A stretch of 37,621 nucleotides of DNA from Hondaea fermentalgiana (taxonomy: Eukaryota; Sar; Bigyra; Thraustochytrida; Thraustochytriidae). The translations under genes were made by a program, and so were the position numbers. A model generated the notes under the pieces. The model was not told the origin of the DNA. It was given only the letters and a program-made list of their open reading frames with translations, and searched no databases. The stretch covers positions 550 through 38,170 of the forward strand of contig NPFB01000040.1 in the NCBI GenBank assembly GCA_014084085.1, read 5' to 3'. Of this stretch, positions 25,157 through 34,201 are shown in pieces (the stretch's first letter is position 1; the number at the start of each line of letters is the position of its first letter).

Positions 25157-25217
25157 AAACGACCACATCAAATGGAAAGGATCATATCAAATGAAAACGA
25201 CCACATCAAACGAACAC
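25142..25217 (+). repeat. 19-bp tandem repeat, four copies, spanning the WDR59-like stop codon
   Basis: Four consecutive 19-bp units begin gaccacatcaaa(t/c) at 25142, 25161, 25180 and 25199; the third copy is diverged (gatcatatcaaat). The first copy encodes the last residues DHIK plus TAA and creates an AATAAA word. The others lie in the 3' UTR. Confidence 0.95.
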
Positions 25218-25333
25218 GATCTAGAAAAGGAGGAGAGAACATGCATCTTCGAAATACTTCAGGTCGAGGAAGACAGGTGGAAAGAATGGAGCGAGCAGAC
25301 GAGCTTTCGCTACGGGCGAACAGCACTTTCACA

Positions 25334-27256
25334 TCAATTTGACAAAGTAGAGATCGTGAGCGACGGACGCTCACGAGCTGACGAGGCGCGTGTAATAGGA
25401 TGACTTTTTTCCGCTGTTCGCATATAAAGTTCACGTGCCCAGCGAAGTTGTGGGGGCGACTTGCTCTGGTTCCACGATTTGGCACAGGCCCACCCGCAGA
25501 ATTGGCCGATTCCCTCAGTCATTGGACGGTTGTAGTCACGGGGGATAGCAACGTAGGCATCTGAATGCGCAAGGCTTCGCTTGCACATGTGGCATGCGCC
25601 AGGTTTCCGGTCATTCTTTCGCCCTGCAGTACGAGCTCGACGTCGGCGCCCTCTCGCGCATCCGCTCGGCGCCGTGCGCGCGCGGGCGTTTTCTGTCGTA
25701 TTCGGCGCCGTTTGGTCCTCATTGAAGCCACGGACTTCGTCTGCATGGAGTCGCGCTGTCAACGATGTAATCGAAGCCAGAGTCGCTTCATACTTTCTTT
25801 CCGCTGCTGAAGACTTGTACATGCCTACGACCGCCCCGGCAGACGCCGCATTCTTGTGCAAGCGCTCAGGCTTGGCCCGAGCCAAGGTTTGCCGACTCAG
25901 ACTGTGTGCAAGGCCAACACTCCGGTGAGCTGTCTGAAATCGAGTCCAGACGGCCTGCTCTTCGCTACGGGCCTTGGCTTTCAGCCTCTCGAGCTGCAGG
26001 TTCCGTCGATCCTGGAGGATGCGTAGTGCTCGAGCCTGCTTGGCCTCAAGGTTTGCCGCAGCTGCTTCAATGTTACGCAGGCACGTGTCGAGAGCGCGCT
26101 GCCTTTCTTCGCTTGCGAGTCGCTCAATCTTCTCTTGAAGCACTTTTGCTTGCGGGTAGTCCTGGGCCTTGACAAGGCTCAGCTCCCGCTGCCTCAGGTC
26201 CATAACAGTAGCTGAAAATAAGAGTGGCTTTTCTCGGAAAGACTCAAAGGTTTCCTCCCTGAGCTCTCGGCGGTCCTTGGCATCCGCTTTTCGCTGCGCA
26301 TCAACCTGCACTTGCGTCTCCTTCTCGAAAGCCTCGAACCTTGCTCCCCATTTTCGCTTAAGAGCATTCAGACAGTCTTTTTCCTGCGTGTCAAGCGTTT
26401 TTACCACGACATTGTGCTTAGCATCTGCTTCGCTCATTCGCGCCTGCGAAAGCTCCCCACCGAGATCCTTCATGCGTCGAAAGACCTTGGCAGCGTCCTG
26501 ATACTGTCTGCGCTGACTCAGATCTTGCAATTCAGAATGCAGCTTTTGAAGTGTCTTTGCTTTAGAGGCAGCTGCGACGCTACTTCTTCGGAGCGGTGCG
26601 AGCTTCACTTTTGGAGTCTGCAACGTGAAAGGGTCTGCTTTCCGTTTCGGGGCAACCTCATCGGCCACCTTGCCACTGTTGCTTTTGCATTCAAGCGTGC
26701 TCCCGGCGTCTGAACTCACTTTTGCTTCTTTGACCTCCAGCGATGCTACCGATGGTGCCTTGGGATAATGCTGAGCAAATTCTGGAGGCGGCGGAGCAGG
26801 TCCGAGTTTTTGTTCTTCGACTTGTGCCTTGGCTGGCAAGGAACTCGGCTGACAGCTTTCTTCAAGAGCTTCTTGGTGCTTCTGTTCCTTTTTTATTTCT
26901 ATCCTCTTTGGCTGTGCTGCGGTAAGTTCCTCTCGAGTACGATCGTCGAGCTCAGGTGCCAAGGCATGCGCAGATATTGCGTCTGGCGATACGGTATCAG
27001 AATGTTGAGCCATCGGCCCGTCTCGGGCGCTCTTTTGAGGGCTTTGCGCTGGCGAAGCTGCCCATGCACTCTCAGCAGGGGGTGGACTTTCTGGAGATGC
27101 GCCGATTTCGACATCTGCGCACATTTCCGCAAACATGTCCTCTTGGTCCGGGGTCTGAGTCTCGTAGTCATCATTGTCGCGGAAAAGATCAAGCGCTTGC
27201 TCGCTTTCCTCGCACATGGCGGCAAAGACATCCTCGTCGCCCTCGCTGTCGCTCAT
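25334..27256 (-). CDS. Coiled-coil protein with C-terminal Cys4-type zinc finger, 640 aa
   Basis: ATG at 27256. Residues 1-60 are acidic with two DVFAAMCEE/DMFAEMCAD repeats. Residues 60-210 are Pro/Ser/Glu-rich and probably disordered. Residues about 225-455 are charged helix and coiled coil (RRQYQDAAKVFRRMKDLGGE; RELSLVKAQDYPQAKVLQEK). This part has two 'QDY/QY-x-x-A-x-x-x' units resembling short helical repeats. After a very basic segment (RGRRRRARTAGRKNDRK, a likely nuclear signal) comes a compact zinc finger at about 550-597. C-x2-C (GACHMCKRSL) is followed by VAIPRDYNRP and then C-x3-C in GQFCGWACAKSWN. The second half resembles the FCSW-x-CAK-x-(Y/W)N zinc motif of late transcription factors of large DNA viruses infecting protists. 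The function is unknown. It is head-to-head with CC2D2A. Confidence 0.82.
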   Translation of the reverse strand: MSDSEGDEDVFAAMCEESEQALDLFRDNDDYETQTPDQEDMFAEMCADVEIGASPESPPPAESAWAASPAQSPQKSARDGPMAQHSDTVSPDAISAHALAPELDDRTREELTAAQPKRIEIKKEQKHQEALEESCQPSSLPAKAQVEEQKLGPAPPPPEFAQHYPKAPSVASLEVKEAKVSSDAGSTLECKSNSGKVADEVAPKRKADPFTLQTPKVKLAPLRRSSVAAASKAKTLQKLHSELQDLSQRRQYQDAAKVFRRMKDLGGELSQARMSEADAKHNVVVKTLDTQEKDCLNALKRKWGARFEAFEKETQVQVDAQRKADAKDRRELREETFESFREKPLLFSATVMDLRQRELSLVKAQDYPQAKVLQEKIERLASEERQRALDTCLRNIEAAAANLEAKQARALRILQDRRNLQLERLKAKARSEEQAVWTRFQTAHRSVGLAHSLSRQTLARAKPERLHKNAASAGAVVGMYKSSAAERKYEATLASITSLTARLHADEVRGFNEDQTAPNTTENARARTAPSGCARGRRRRARTAGRKNDRKPGACHMCKRSLAHSDAYVAIPRDYNRPMTEGIGQFCGWACAKSWNQSKSPPQLRWARELYMRTAEKSHPITRASSARERPSLTISTLSN

Positions 27257-27937
27257 AATTCCTTTTGTTTATCGACGCTGTGAATGGAAAACTACACGGC
27301 TTGCCACACTCAGCGCGCCAGTCTACTGGCCCCGCGCTGACTTGAGCCGGCAGCCGCTTCCGCGTCGAGTCGAGTTGCGTCCGTCCAAGAGGATTGCGTC
27401 GGTACGTGATCGTTTCGCCTCGTAGCGTGCGCCCATTTACCACGAGCCTCAAGTTCGCGATCACACTTGCGGCGATCCAAGAAAGAGTGCAAGACATCCA
27501 CCTCGGTACGCGCAGCGCGCACCCCTCCGCGCTCAAGAAGGTGTGTGATGGGAACCCGTCGGGGCCCAATCAATTGGGTCACTTTCTTTGATACCCCCAA
27601 ACGGTCTAACGGGCAAATGCGTAGTACTTTTCTGTTGAGCTCGAAGGGCTCCAATGCTAACGAAAACAGAAGAAGAAGGAGGAGGAGCGCCAGGGTCCCG
27701 AAACAACCCTCATCGAGCGTCACCTGGGCTCGCACGCATGCGCAGTCAGTAGAAAAAACAAGAGACAGCAGCTCCTTTGGCGTGGCAAGCGAGCGAGCCC
27801 CAAGACCAAGCAGGCCCAGGCGAGGCAAGGCAAGGGACCTAACACGCAAAGACACTTCTTGCAACGGGTGAGCGCGCTACGGCAGGCGTCGCGTTGGGGT
27901 GCGGAGGAGAGGCATAGCGACACCTCTATCGGCCAAG
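27257..27937. promoter_or_regulatory. Divergent spacer between the zinc-finger coiled-coil gene and CC2D2A
   Basis: No gene is supported. ORFs here on both strands lack ATG starts or family features. AAGCC/AGGCA-like repeats (about 27798-27840) precede the CC2D2A start, similar in kind to the leaders of the YCII and Zn2Cys6 genes. I looked for an RFX X-box by eye and saw none. Confidence 0.45.
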
Positions 27938-30900
27938 ATGGGCGAGTCCATTCAAGAGAAGCTCGCGAGACTGCGCGCAGCGTCGCAAGAGAAAAGGAGT
28001 TCGCGTGCGAAACAGCGCGCCAACAGCGACGAAGATAACGCTGCAAGCGACGATCCCGAATCCGAGGACGAAGAAATCGTGCATAAAAGGAGAGCGGGTC
28101 GCCGCCATTCTAAATCAGGCTCAGAAAGCAACACAGCCACGTCAAACTCTTTCAAGAAAACCATGACGGCTGCAGAACGACTCGCCGCGCTCCGCGAAAA
28201 GAAAAAGCAGCTGGTTGCAGCGTCGTCGCCCACGGGCAGGCTCGATGGTACCGCAATGGGTGCTGCCTCAAGCGAAAGAGGAACCAAAGGACACGGTGAA
28301 GGAGCAAGTGACGGGTCTGACGATGAAGGCGAAAGCTCTGAGGAGAGCGACTTGGACGAGGGTGGAAATCCGATTTTCGATGAAGAGTCCAAGGTCAAGC
28401 CCATCGAGGAGGGCTACGATCCCCGAGGCATCGTCTTTCGGAGACTTGATATTGCACGCCCAGATGTTGGCAGCATGATACCCCCGGCAGCCTCCTTGAC
28501 ACGCGTCGTGGAGCCGCATGTTGTGGCGCCTTCGGCGTTATACTCTGCGGGAGAGAACGCTCGCAGACGCAGGCAAGCGCTTCAAAATCAGGTCATCCTA
28601 CGTGGAACCGTGCCTCTATCCGTTCGAGAGAGAAGTGACCCGTTTGCTGCAGACCCAAAAGTGAAGTCATCCGCTAGTAAAGACGACGAAGACAACGACG
28701 GCGAGAACAACGGGATCAACGCGATCGACGATGACACCATGCCACTCCTGGACGACGATGAAGATGACGCCTTTGCAGGCTTGCTTCAGGACGAAGGATT
28801 TTTCATGCCCGAGGTACCGCAAGGAGTTCCACGACGGAATGTTGCGCGACTTGAGGATCGTCTCTTGCGTGAGATGGAGAGTGAAATGCTGAGGCTGCGG
28901 GGCCCTAGGCATCATCGCGAGCACGGACCTGATCAATCGACCGCTGAACATTGGTTCACGCCAGGCGGATCTCTCAATGTTGAAGAGGACCCGAGCAATG
29001 CAAATATCACCCAGCCCGTAGACGCAGATCCGATCCTCGCCGACAAGGACACCCTGGAAAGATGCGCAACAAAACTTGTGCCTCCTTCCGCGAACGTGTG
29101 CACTTCTGCGAGCGCCAGCGGCGTAACTTTTGCAGGTCTTGACATCGCAGTGCATTCAATTGCCTTTGACGATCATCCACTCTTCGTCGAGGAAGACGTG
29201 ACCGCGACTAAATTGCGAGGGCTCTACCGCAGGTACCAGCAAAAAGTGCAGGAAAATTTGCTCGAGTATTTGACTTCACATCTTGGAGCGCTATTAGAAT
29301 ATGAGTCTCAGCTCCGTGAGAACGCGTCGAGAAATGCGGACGCTTTACTTGCAGTCCGAAGACAAATTCTTGACATGTTCTCACGAAGGTTATCCGAAGA
29401 GCTCGAGCTGCGCGAACTTACCAAAGAAACATACGAACAATGGCTTCAGCTTAAAAGCATACGGCAGCACCAGGGCTTCACGAGCACAAACCTCAAATTA
29501 GTCGTCATGCACCAGGACCCGGCGCACACGCCAAAGCAGGTTGATCACTTGCGAAAGCAGGTTGCCGCGCTGGTGGACTCCGAATTTGACGGGAAGCTCG
29601 AAGGTGTCGCGCTGCAAAAGGCCAAAGACCTCTTGCAGCGTCACAAACTCTCGAGACCTGAGAAGCCAACTGCAGAGTTTCGCGGCTCGCGCAAACACGC
29701 CCGAAAGTCAAAGAAGATCAAGAAGAAGAAGGCAGCACAAAAACGACGCAGCAGCAGCAGAAACTCGGACAATCTTGAAAGAGACTCGACGGATTCAGAC
29801 GAGCAAGAAGATTCCGACGAAGACGAAAGCTACGGCGACGACCGTGGTCGTCTCGATAGCTCAAACGTTGTGCTTCGACTCAACTTTGACGGATCGTACG
29901 ACAAGGACGAGGACGTACCCGCCGCAGAGCTCAAGCGACGGCGAGCAATTCGGCTTGCCAAAGTTCACATTGCCGTGTACGTCAACGATGCTTGTGTCGC
30001 ACAGACCGCGGACGCCAGCCTATGTTTCCCAGGCTTTCTTGCAACGTGGAATCGCGTCTTTTGTCTCAAACTACAGCAGCGGCCGTCGCGTCTACGTCTG
30101 GACGTGTGTGCGTCTGGGCATCTTTTTGCCTACGCAAAGACACTGGCAAGTGTTTTTCTTCCTATTCCCGCCTCACAGTACTCGAGCAACGTACTTGCGC
30201 ACGGCGTTGGCGCCGAGGACGACTGGCACGAATTCACCGCGCGGAAACCAATTCGCAAATGGCTATGGGAAAAGCCCAGCGGCGTTGCGAAATCGAAGAC
30301 GCTTCGCGAACTGTACGCCGAACAGCTGCACATGGACCATGTCGAGGTTGGCCCTGCGCTGGGGGATCGATTTACGGCGGGACAAGTCCGGGCAACGATT
30401 ACATGGAACACGCGAGAAGCAGACGAAGATGCTTCTGGGACCGGCGCGGGAGCACGAGGCAGCTCTCCCGAGCAGGACGCAGGCGTAGGGACTCTGGTCG
30501 GACTTCCAGAGTGGACGCAGACCCGAGGGGAGTCGCGCGGGCGGCTTCTTGGTAGCCACGCCGGCGAACTCGCTGGCGGCAATTTGGCTGGAGGGGGTGG
30601 TGGCGTCTCTGCAGACGCCACGGAATTTGATGATGCAGTTCCTGATTTCGCCAACGAGGTTGACTTTCAGAAGCTGATTGCAGAACTTAAAGGACTTGAT
30701 CCCAATGACCCCCGCAATGCTTCGGTGCTGCGCCTCTTTGATATCATCAAGTGGTCTTCGAAACGCCGGGTGTTGTTTCGCTCCGAGGCGCTCTTGCGTG
30801 ACGCGCTCTTTCCGACGGCGAACGCGGACAAGTTTGTCGAGTCGCGACGCGTGGCGCTCATGCGCTTGCGCAAGGACAAGCCTCATCTCTTCCACCACCC

Positions 30901-33226
30901 GATCCCAGTGTCGGAGGAGGAGATTCGGGGCGACGAGACGCTGCAGACACTATTGCTTCCTGCCGAGGCTCAGCTCGAGCTCGACCAAGACGATGCATAC
31001 GCAGCCTCGAGTCGATCATCGTCCGAGGTGCTACGGATCCAGAGGATGCAAAAGGCGCGCGTGAACGATTTTCTGCAGCGCGTACGAAGCTTGCAGTCAT
31101 CTAACGTGAATGCGCAGCGGCGCAGGGACATTCCTGTAGGCAGCGTGGTCAAAGAGGGTCCGCTTCCGCAGTTTAGCGTGAACATGGACATGTTCCGAGC
31201 ACTCTTTGAGCCTCGTCGCAGGCTTCGCCCCGCACCGCGGATTCGCAAACCTGCCTCTTTGAGCGTCGAGAAGGCTTCCATCTTTGTGCAAGTGGTGCGA
31301 GCTCAAAATGTGCCAGTTCGTCGGCGCGTCACGAATGGCGTGTACCCGAGCTCTCCGGGCAGGTCCCCGCGTCGGTCCCCGCGGCAATCGCCAACCAGAC
31401 GCAGTCCTCGCGGTGGAGATGGTCAAGGCGACGACGGGACTCGTTTCGGAAGCAGTCGGATGGAGAGCGAGATGGACGGCGGCGACGAGGAAGAAGACCT
31501 CGAAGGCCCCGCTAGCGGATCGGAGCGTGTCATGTCCTTTGTGCAAGTAAAGTTTCAAGGCAACTCACGACGCAGCTCGGCGCAAGAAGGTCCGTCACCA
31601 ACTTGGAACGAGTCAATCTTCTTACCCTTTATTCCGCCGCGCAAGGACTTTAGTCCAGCTAATCTACAGAGCATTAGTGACCACGTGCACTTTAACGTGT
31701 TCGACGAAGTTATCGTGGAGACCCAAGGCGAGGACTACCGCAATGAGGATGCCATGTTTCAGCGAAGGGAGCGTCGCTTTCTTGGTAGCTTTTCGATTCC
31801 TTTCTCGACAATTTATATGAATGGGCGTATCGAAGGCATGTTTCGCGTTGAGACGCCAGCTGTGAATTTGGGCTACGTACAGCGTTCCCGCGGCGCTGCA
31901 GGATATAGGGTAGACGCTCTCGATGGCGCAGAGATTGACGAAGGCGCTCGTGGCCCAAGCAGTAACCAAAATCTAGGCGATTTGGCTGCACGTGCGCAGG
32001 ACGAGGCATCGAATGCGACCTACGTTTACTTGATGGCCACACTTGATCCCGTACTGGCCACAGCAAAAGACGAGAATTCTACAGCGCCTGGATCTGGCGA
32101 AAACCCGAAGGTTGCTCGCTATGCGAAACAGTGGGTGAGTCAAGTGAAGCGCAAGGCTTCGCGCCCCCTGGAAATGAACACGCAGGTCTTTGGTGTCGGC
32201 ATCGACGGAGACGCCATCTTTGCGCCGCGTTTCATTGCTCCTCAGGTGCCTCCGGCGGGCCGCGACGGCTCCGAGTTGCAGTCGGTGCCGGCGCTCGTAC
32301 GCTTTGTTTCGCTCATTCCCTTTCTCGAGGACTGGCAAGCATTTGTAGAAGGCGGCAATGACGTGTGGAGTACCTCGCAGCAGTTTCTGGATATCTCTGC
32401 GGGCGATTGGGAAGAACACGCAATTCTTTTGTGCAACTACCTTGCGTGGCTCTTTAGCGATCGGCCTTCGGTAGAACCTTATATTATCATGGGCTACGGA
32501 ATTCCCGAGGGCGCAACGGTGTACGTCCTATTGGCAGATTCGAGCTCGGCAACGCGTCTTCTCTTTAATGCCTCGACGGGCCGCTGCTACGCGGTGTCAG
32601 ATGCGAATTGTCCTCTTCGCGACGTCGGGCTTGTCATAAATGAACGCAATATTTGGGCAAACGTGCAGGAGCACGGCGCTCCGTGGCAGATCAAATGGAA
32701 CTTCGAAAATGCCAAGGATTGGGTCCCGTTCTGGACCTCTCGTGTGCCGCGGATCGAGATGGCCTCCGTGCAGACGGAAGTTCTTACTTATGAGCGGCTC
32801 GATCGGCGTTTTGTGTCGTACTTGGAAGGCGAAATCTCGGAGCAGATCCAAAAGTCAATGCGTCGTTGGCGCGCGAAGCGTGGGACGACTCGCTTCAACA
32901 AGATTGTGGGACGCAAGTTGCGCGCGCTTCTTGAATCGTTGGAAGAGCACAAACTCGAAGGCTTTGCTGGCGGCATGTCGGCTCTCGTTCAAGAGCACCT
33001 CGAGGGTCTACGCGAGACCATGTCGAACAACAGCATTTTCGGTTTCCCACTCAATATGACGTTTACCGAGATGGATGCTATTCTGCGTGCTGTGCGTAAC
33101 TCAGACATTCACAACACTACGCTCGACAATACCACATTTGCGCTTGCCGTGCTTGTGGTTCCCTACACAAACAAGGTATTCTCTGTGTGGATTTATCTCG
33201 CAACGATTGTCAGCACTAGATTCTGA
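27938..33226 (+). CDS. CC2D2A: CC2D2A, ciliary transition-zone C2-domain protein, 1762 aa, single exon
   Basis: ATG 27938 (MGESIQEKLARLRAASQEKR); the longer frame opens with GTG. Residues 1-330 are charged and acidic. A coiled coil lies at about 430-510 and a Lys-rich stretch at about 585-605. The CC2D2A-type N-terminal C2 domain is at about 640-760 (VVLRLNFDGSYDKDED, AKVHIAVYVNDACVAQT). A second C2 domain lies at about 1106-1315, starting SVEKASIFVQVVRAQNVPV, with an insert of Ser/Pro/Arg and acidic residues. The inactive transglutaminase-like region is at about 1447-1590 (HAILLCNYLAWLF, MGYGIPEGATVYVL, CPLRDVGLVINERNIWANVQ). The conserved C-terminus is FGFPLNMTFTEMDAILRAV to TFALAVLVVPYTNKVFSVWI. 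CC2D2A organises the MKS/tectonic module together with B9D2, also in this window. The length is close to vertebrate CC2D2A (about 1620). Confidence 0.96.
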   Translation: MGESIQEKLARLRAASQEKRSSRAKQRANSDEDNAASDDPESEDEEIVHKRRAGRRHSKSGSESNTATSNSFKKTMTAAERLAALREKKKQLVAASSPTGRLDGTAMGAASSERGTKGHGEGASDGSDDEGESSEESDLDEGGNPIFDEESKVKPIEEGYDPRGIVFRRLDIARPDVGSMIPPAASLTRVVEPHVVAPSALYSAGENARRRRQALQNQVILRGTVPLSVRERSDPFAADPKVKSSASKDDEDNDGENNGINAIDDDTMPLLDDDEDDAFAGLLQDEGFFMPEVPQGVPRRNVARLEDRLLREMESEMLRLRGPRHHREHGPDQSTAEHWFTPGGSLNVEEDPSNANITQPVDADPILADKDTLERCATKLVPPSANVCTSASASGVTFAGLDIAVHSIAFDDHPLFVEEDVTATKLRGLYRRYQQKVQENLLEYLTSHLGALLEYESQLRENASRNADALLAVRRQILDMFSRRLSEELELRELTKETYEQWLQLKSIRQHQGFTSTNLKLVVMHQDPAHTPKQVDHLRKQVAALVDSEFDGKLEGVALQKAKDLLQRHKLSRPEKPTAEFRGSRKHARKSKKIKKKKAAQKRRSSSRNSDNLERDSTDSDEQEDSDEDESYGDDRGRLDSSNVVLRLNFDGSYDKDEDVPAAELKRRRAIRLAKVHIAVYVNDACVAQTADASLCFPGFLATWNRVFCLKLQQRPSRLRLDVCASGHLFAYAKTLASVFLPIPASQYSSNVLAHGVGAEDDWHEFTARKPIRKWLWEKPSGVAKSKTLRELYAEQLHMDHVEVGPALGDRFTAGQVRATITWNTREADEDASGTGAGARGSSPEQDAGVGTLVGLPEWTQTRGESRGRLLGSHAGELAGGNLAGGGGGVSADATEFDDAVPDFANEVDFQKLIAELKGLDPNDPRNASVLRLFDIIKWSSKRRVLFRSEALLRDALFPTANADKFVESRRVALMRLRKDKPHLFHHPIPVSEEEIRGDETLQTLLLPAEAQLELDQDDAYAASSRSSSEVLRIQRMQKARVNDFLQRVRSLQSSNVNAQRRRDIPVGSVVKEGPLPQFSVNMDMFRALFEPRRRLRPAPRIRKPASLSVEKASIFVQVVRAQNVPVRRRVTNGVYPSSPGRSPRRSPRQSPTRRSPRGGDGQGDDGTRFGSSRMESEMDGGDEEEDLEGPASGSERVMSFVQVKFQGNSRRSSAQEGPSPTWNESIFLPFIPPRKDFSPANLQSISDHVHFNVFDEVIVETQGEDYRNEDAMFQRRERRFLGSFSIPFSTIYMNGRIEGMFRVETPAVNLGYVQRSRGAAGYRVDALDGAEIDEGARGPSSNQNLGDLAARAQDEASNATYVYLMATLDPVLATAKDENSTAPGSGENPKVARYAKQWVSQVKRKASRPLEMNTQVFGVGIDGDAIFAPRFIAPQVPPAGRDGSELQSVPALVRFVSLIPFLEDWQAFVEGGNDVWSTSQQFLDISAGDWEEHAILLCNYLAWLFSDRPSVEPYIIMGYGIPEGATVYVLLADSSSATRLLFNASTGRCYAVSDANCPLRDVGLVINERNIWANVQEHGAPWQIKWNFENAKDWVPFWTSRVPRIEMASVQTEVLTYERLDRRFVSYLEGEISEQIQKSMRRWRAKRGTTRFNKIVGRKLRALLESLEEHKLEGFAGGMSALVQEHLEGLRETMSNNSIFGFPLNMTFTEMDAILRAVRNSDIHNTTLDNTTFALAVLVVPYTNKVFSVWIYLATIVSTRF

Positions 33227-33801
33227 TCAAGCATGTTTTTTTTTTGCAAAGAAATTTAAGGAGTAGGCTCTATGGGTGTTTTGCGCGAGCAAAACACTTT
33301 GCTAGACCACGTAGTGAATGGTCTGATTGTTAAAATTGACATGCCAAATTCCATTTATCCATTCGTCCACGGGCTGCTTGTAAGTGCTGACGCGACAGTT
33401 TCATCCGCCGAATGTGCGTTACGTTGTATCAACTCGTTCACTGCAGGCTTGGAAAGGTGGGGGTAGAAGGGGGGAGGGAAAGGGGGGGGGGAAAGGGTCG
33501 AGGGATGGGTGTTACTGCCCCGCACTTGAAACGATTATTTTCTGCGTCAGTTCTTTCGGACAGAGTTCGAGGCCAGACAACTAGATCAATAATGAAAAGT
33601 AGGCTGGTGTGACAACTACTGGCGATCTGGTCGACAAACAGACAGAGAGGCGCGGCAAGTCGACTTTAGTGGAGTCGAATCTTGTGGTTCGAGGGACGGT
33701 TCGCGCCGTGACATGGTAACCGTCTTGGGCCCTCTTTGGCCCCTACCGGCTATGTTCGTACTATCATTGGCGGTGTGGCGTCGCACGTCTCATGTTTACA
33801 C
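33227..33801. other. Intergenic region with G-rich tract, no gene seen
   Basis: This is the 3' flank of CC2D2A. A G-rich tract at about 33456-33510 (gggggagggaaagggggggggg type) could fold as a G-quadruplex. I see no tRNA-like cloverleaf and no coding-like ORF. Confidence 0.55.
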
Positions 33802-34169
33802 ATGTCTGAAACTACTTCCAACAGCCTTGTACGACAATCTACGAAGCACCCTCTTGCTTCAGAAAACACGGACCCGTTTGTAAGGAATCTACGTTGCCAC
33901 ACCCCGCCCCAACCCTTTCCACGGACTTGGCCCGCAATCAAACGGACCCAGGTGTTGGTCGAGAGTCCGTTGCCCAGGAGACTCTCGCCGTCTCTGATCT
34001 CGAAATGGCGCGACAACAGGAGAGAGAAAAGGAGATGAACAGGCTATACCACAATGGTGTTCGTTCCTCCAAATCCTCAACGGATCACAATGGAACGTCA
34101 AACCTGCCAAGGCTGAACTCTGCTCCACAGAGTAGAAATCAGACCTCGAAAGCCGAGATCGTGGCGTAG
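33802..34169 (+). CDS. Tentative small two-exon gene, 89 aa, hypothetical
   Basis: Proposed exons are 33802-33879 (ATG, MSETTSNSLVRQSTKHPLAS onward) and 33978-34169. The intron is 98 bp (GTAAGG...TTGCCCAG), phase 0. The join gives a Ser/Asn/Glu-rich hydrophilic peptide with EMARQQEREKEMNRLYHNG and the stop TAG at 34167. There is no domain and no membrane segment. It ends 32 bp before the first 7TM gene. It could be an independent short protein, a leader ORF of the receptor transcript, or the surviving tail of a lost paralogue. The splice sites are good but coding evidence is weak. Confidence 0.3.
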
Positions 34170-34201
34170 GACGTGGGTAATTGTCGCGTAAGAGAGAGAA
34201 G

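Noticed and set aside
25142..25217. CRISPR-like regular repeats
   Set aside because: Units are contiguous 19-bp tandem copies without spacers, in a eukaryotic 3' end; not CRISPR.
29541..30488. 315-codon ORF inside CC2D2A in another frame
   Set aside because: Shadow of a strongly supported CC2D2A frame; Thr/Arg-rich without features.
33661..33720. tRNA-like GGTTCGAGG word
   Set aside because: No matching acceptor stem, D-arm or anticodon arm could be drawn around it.
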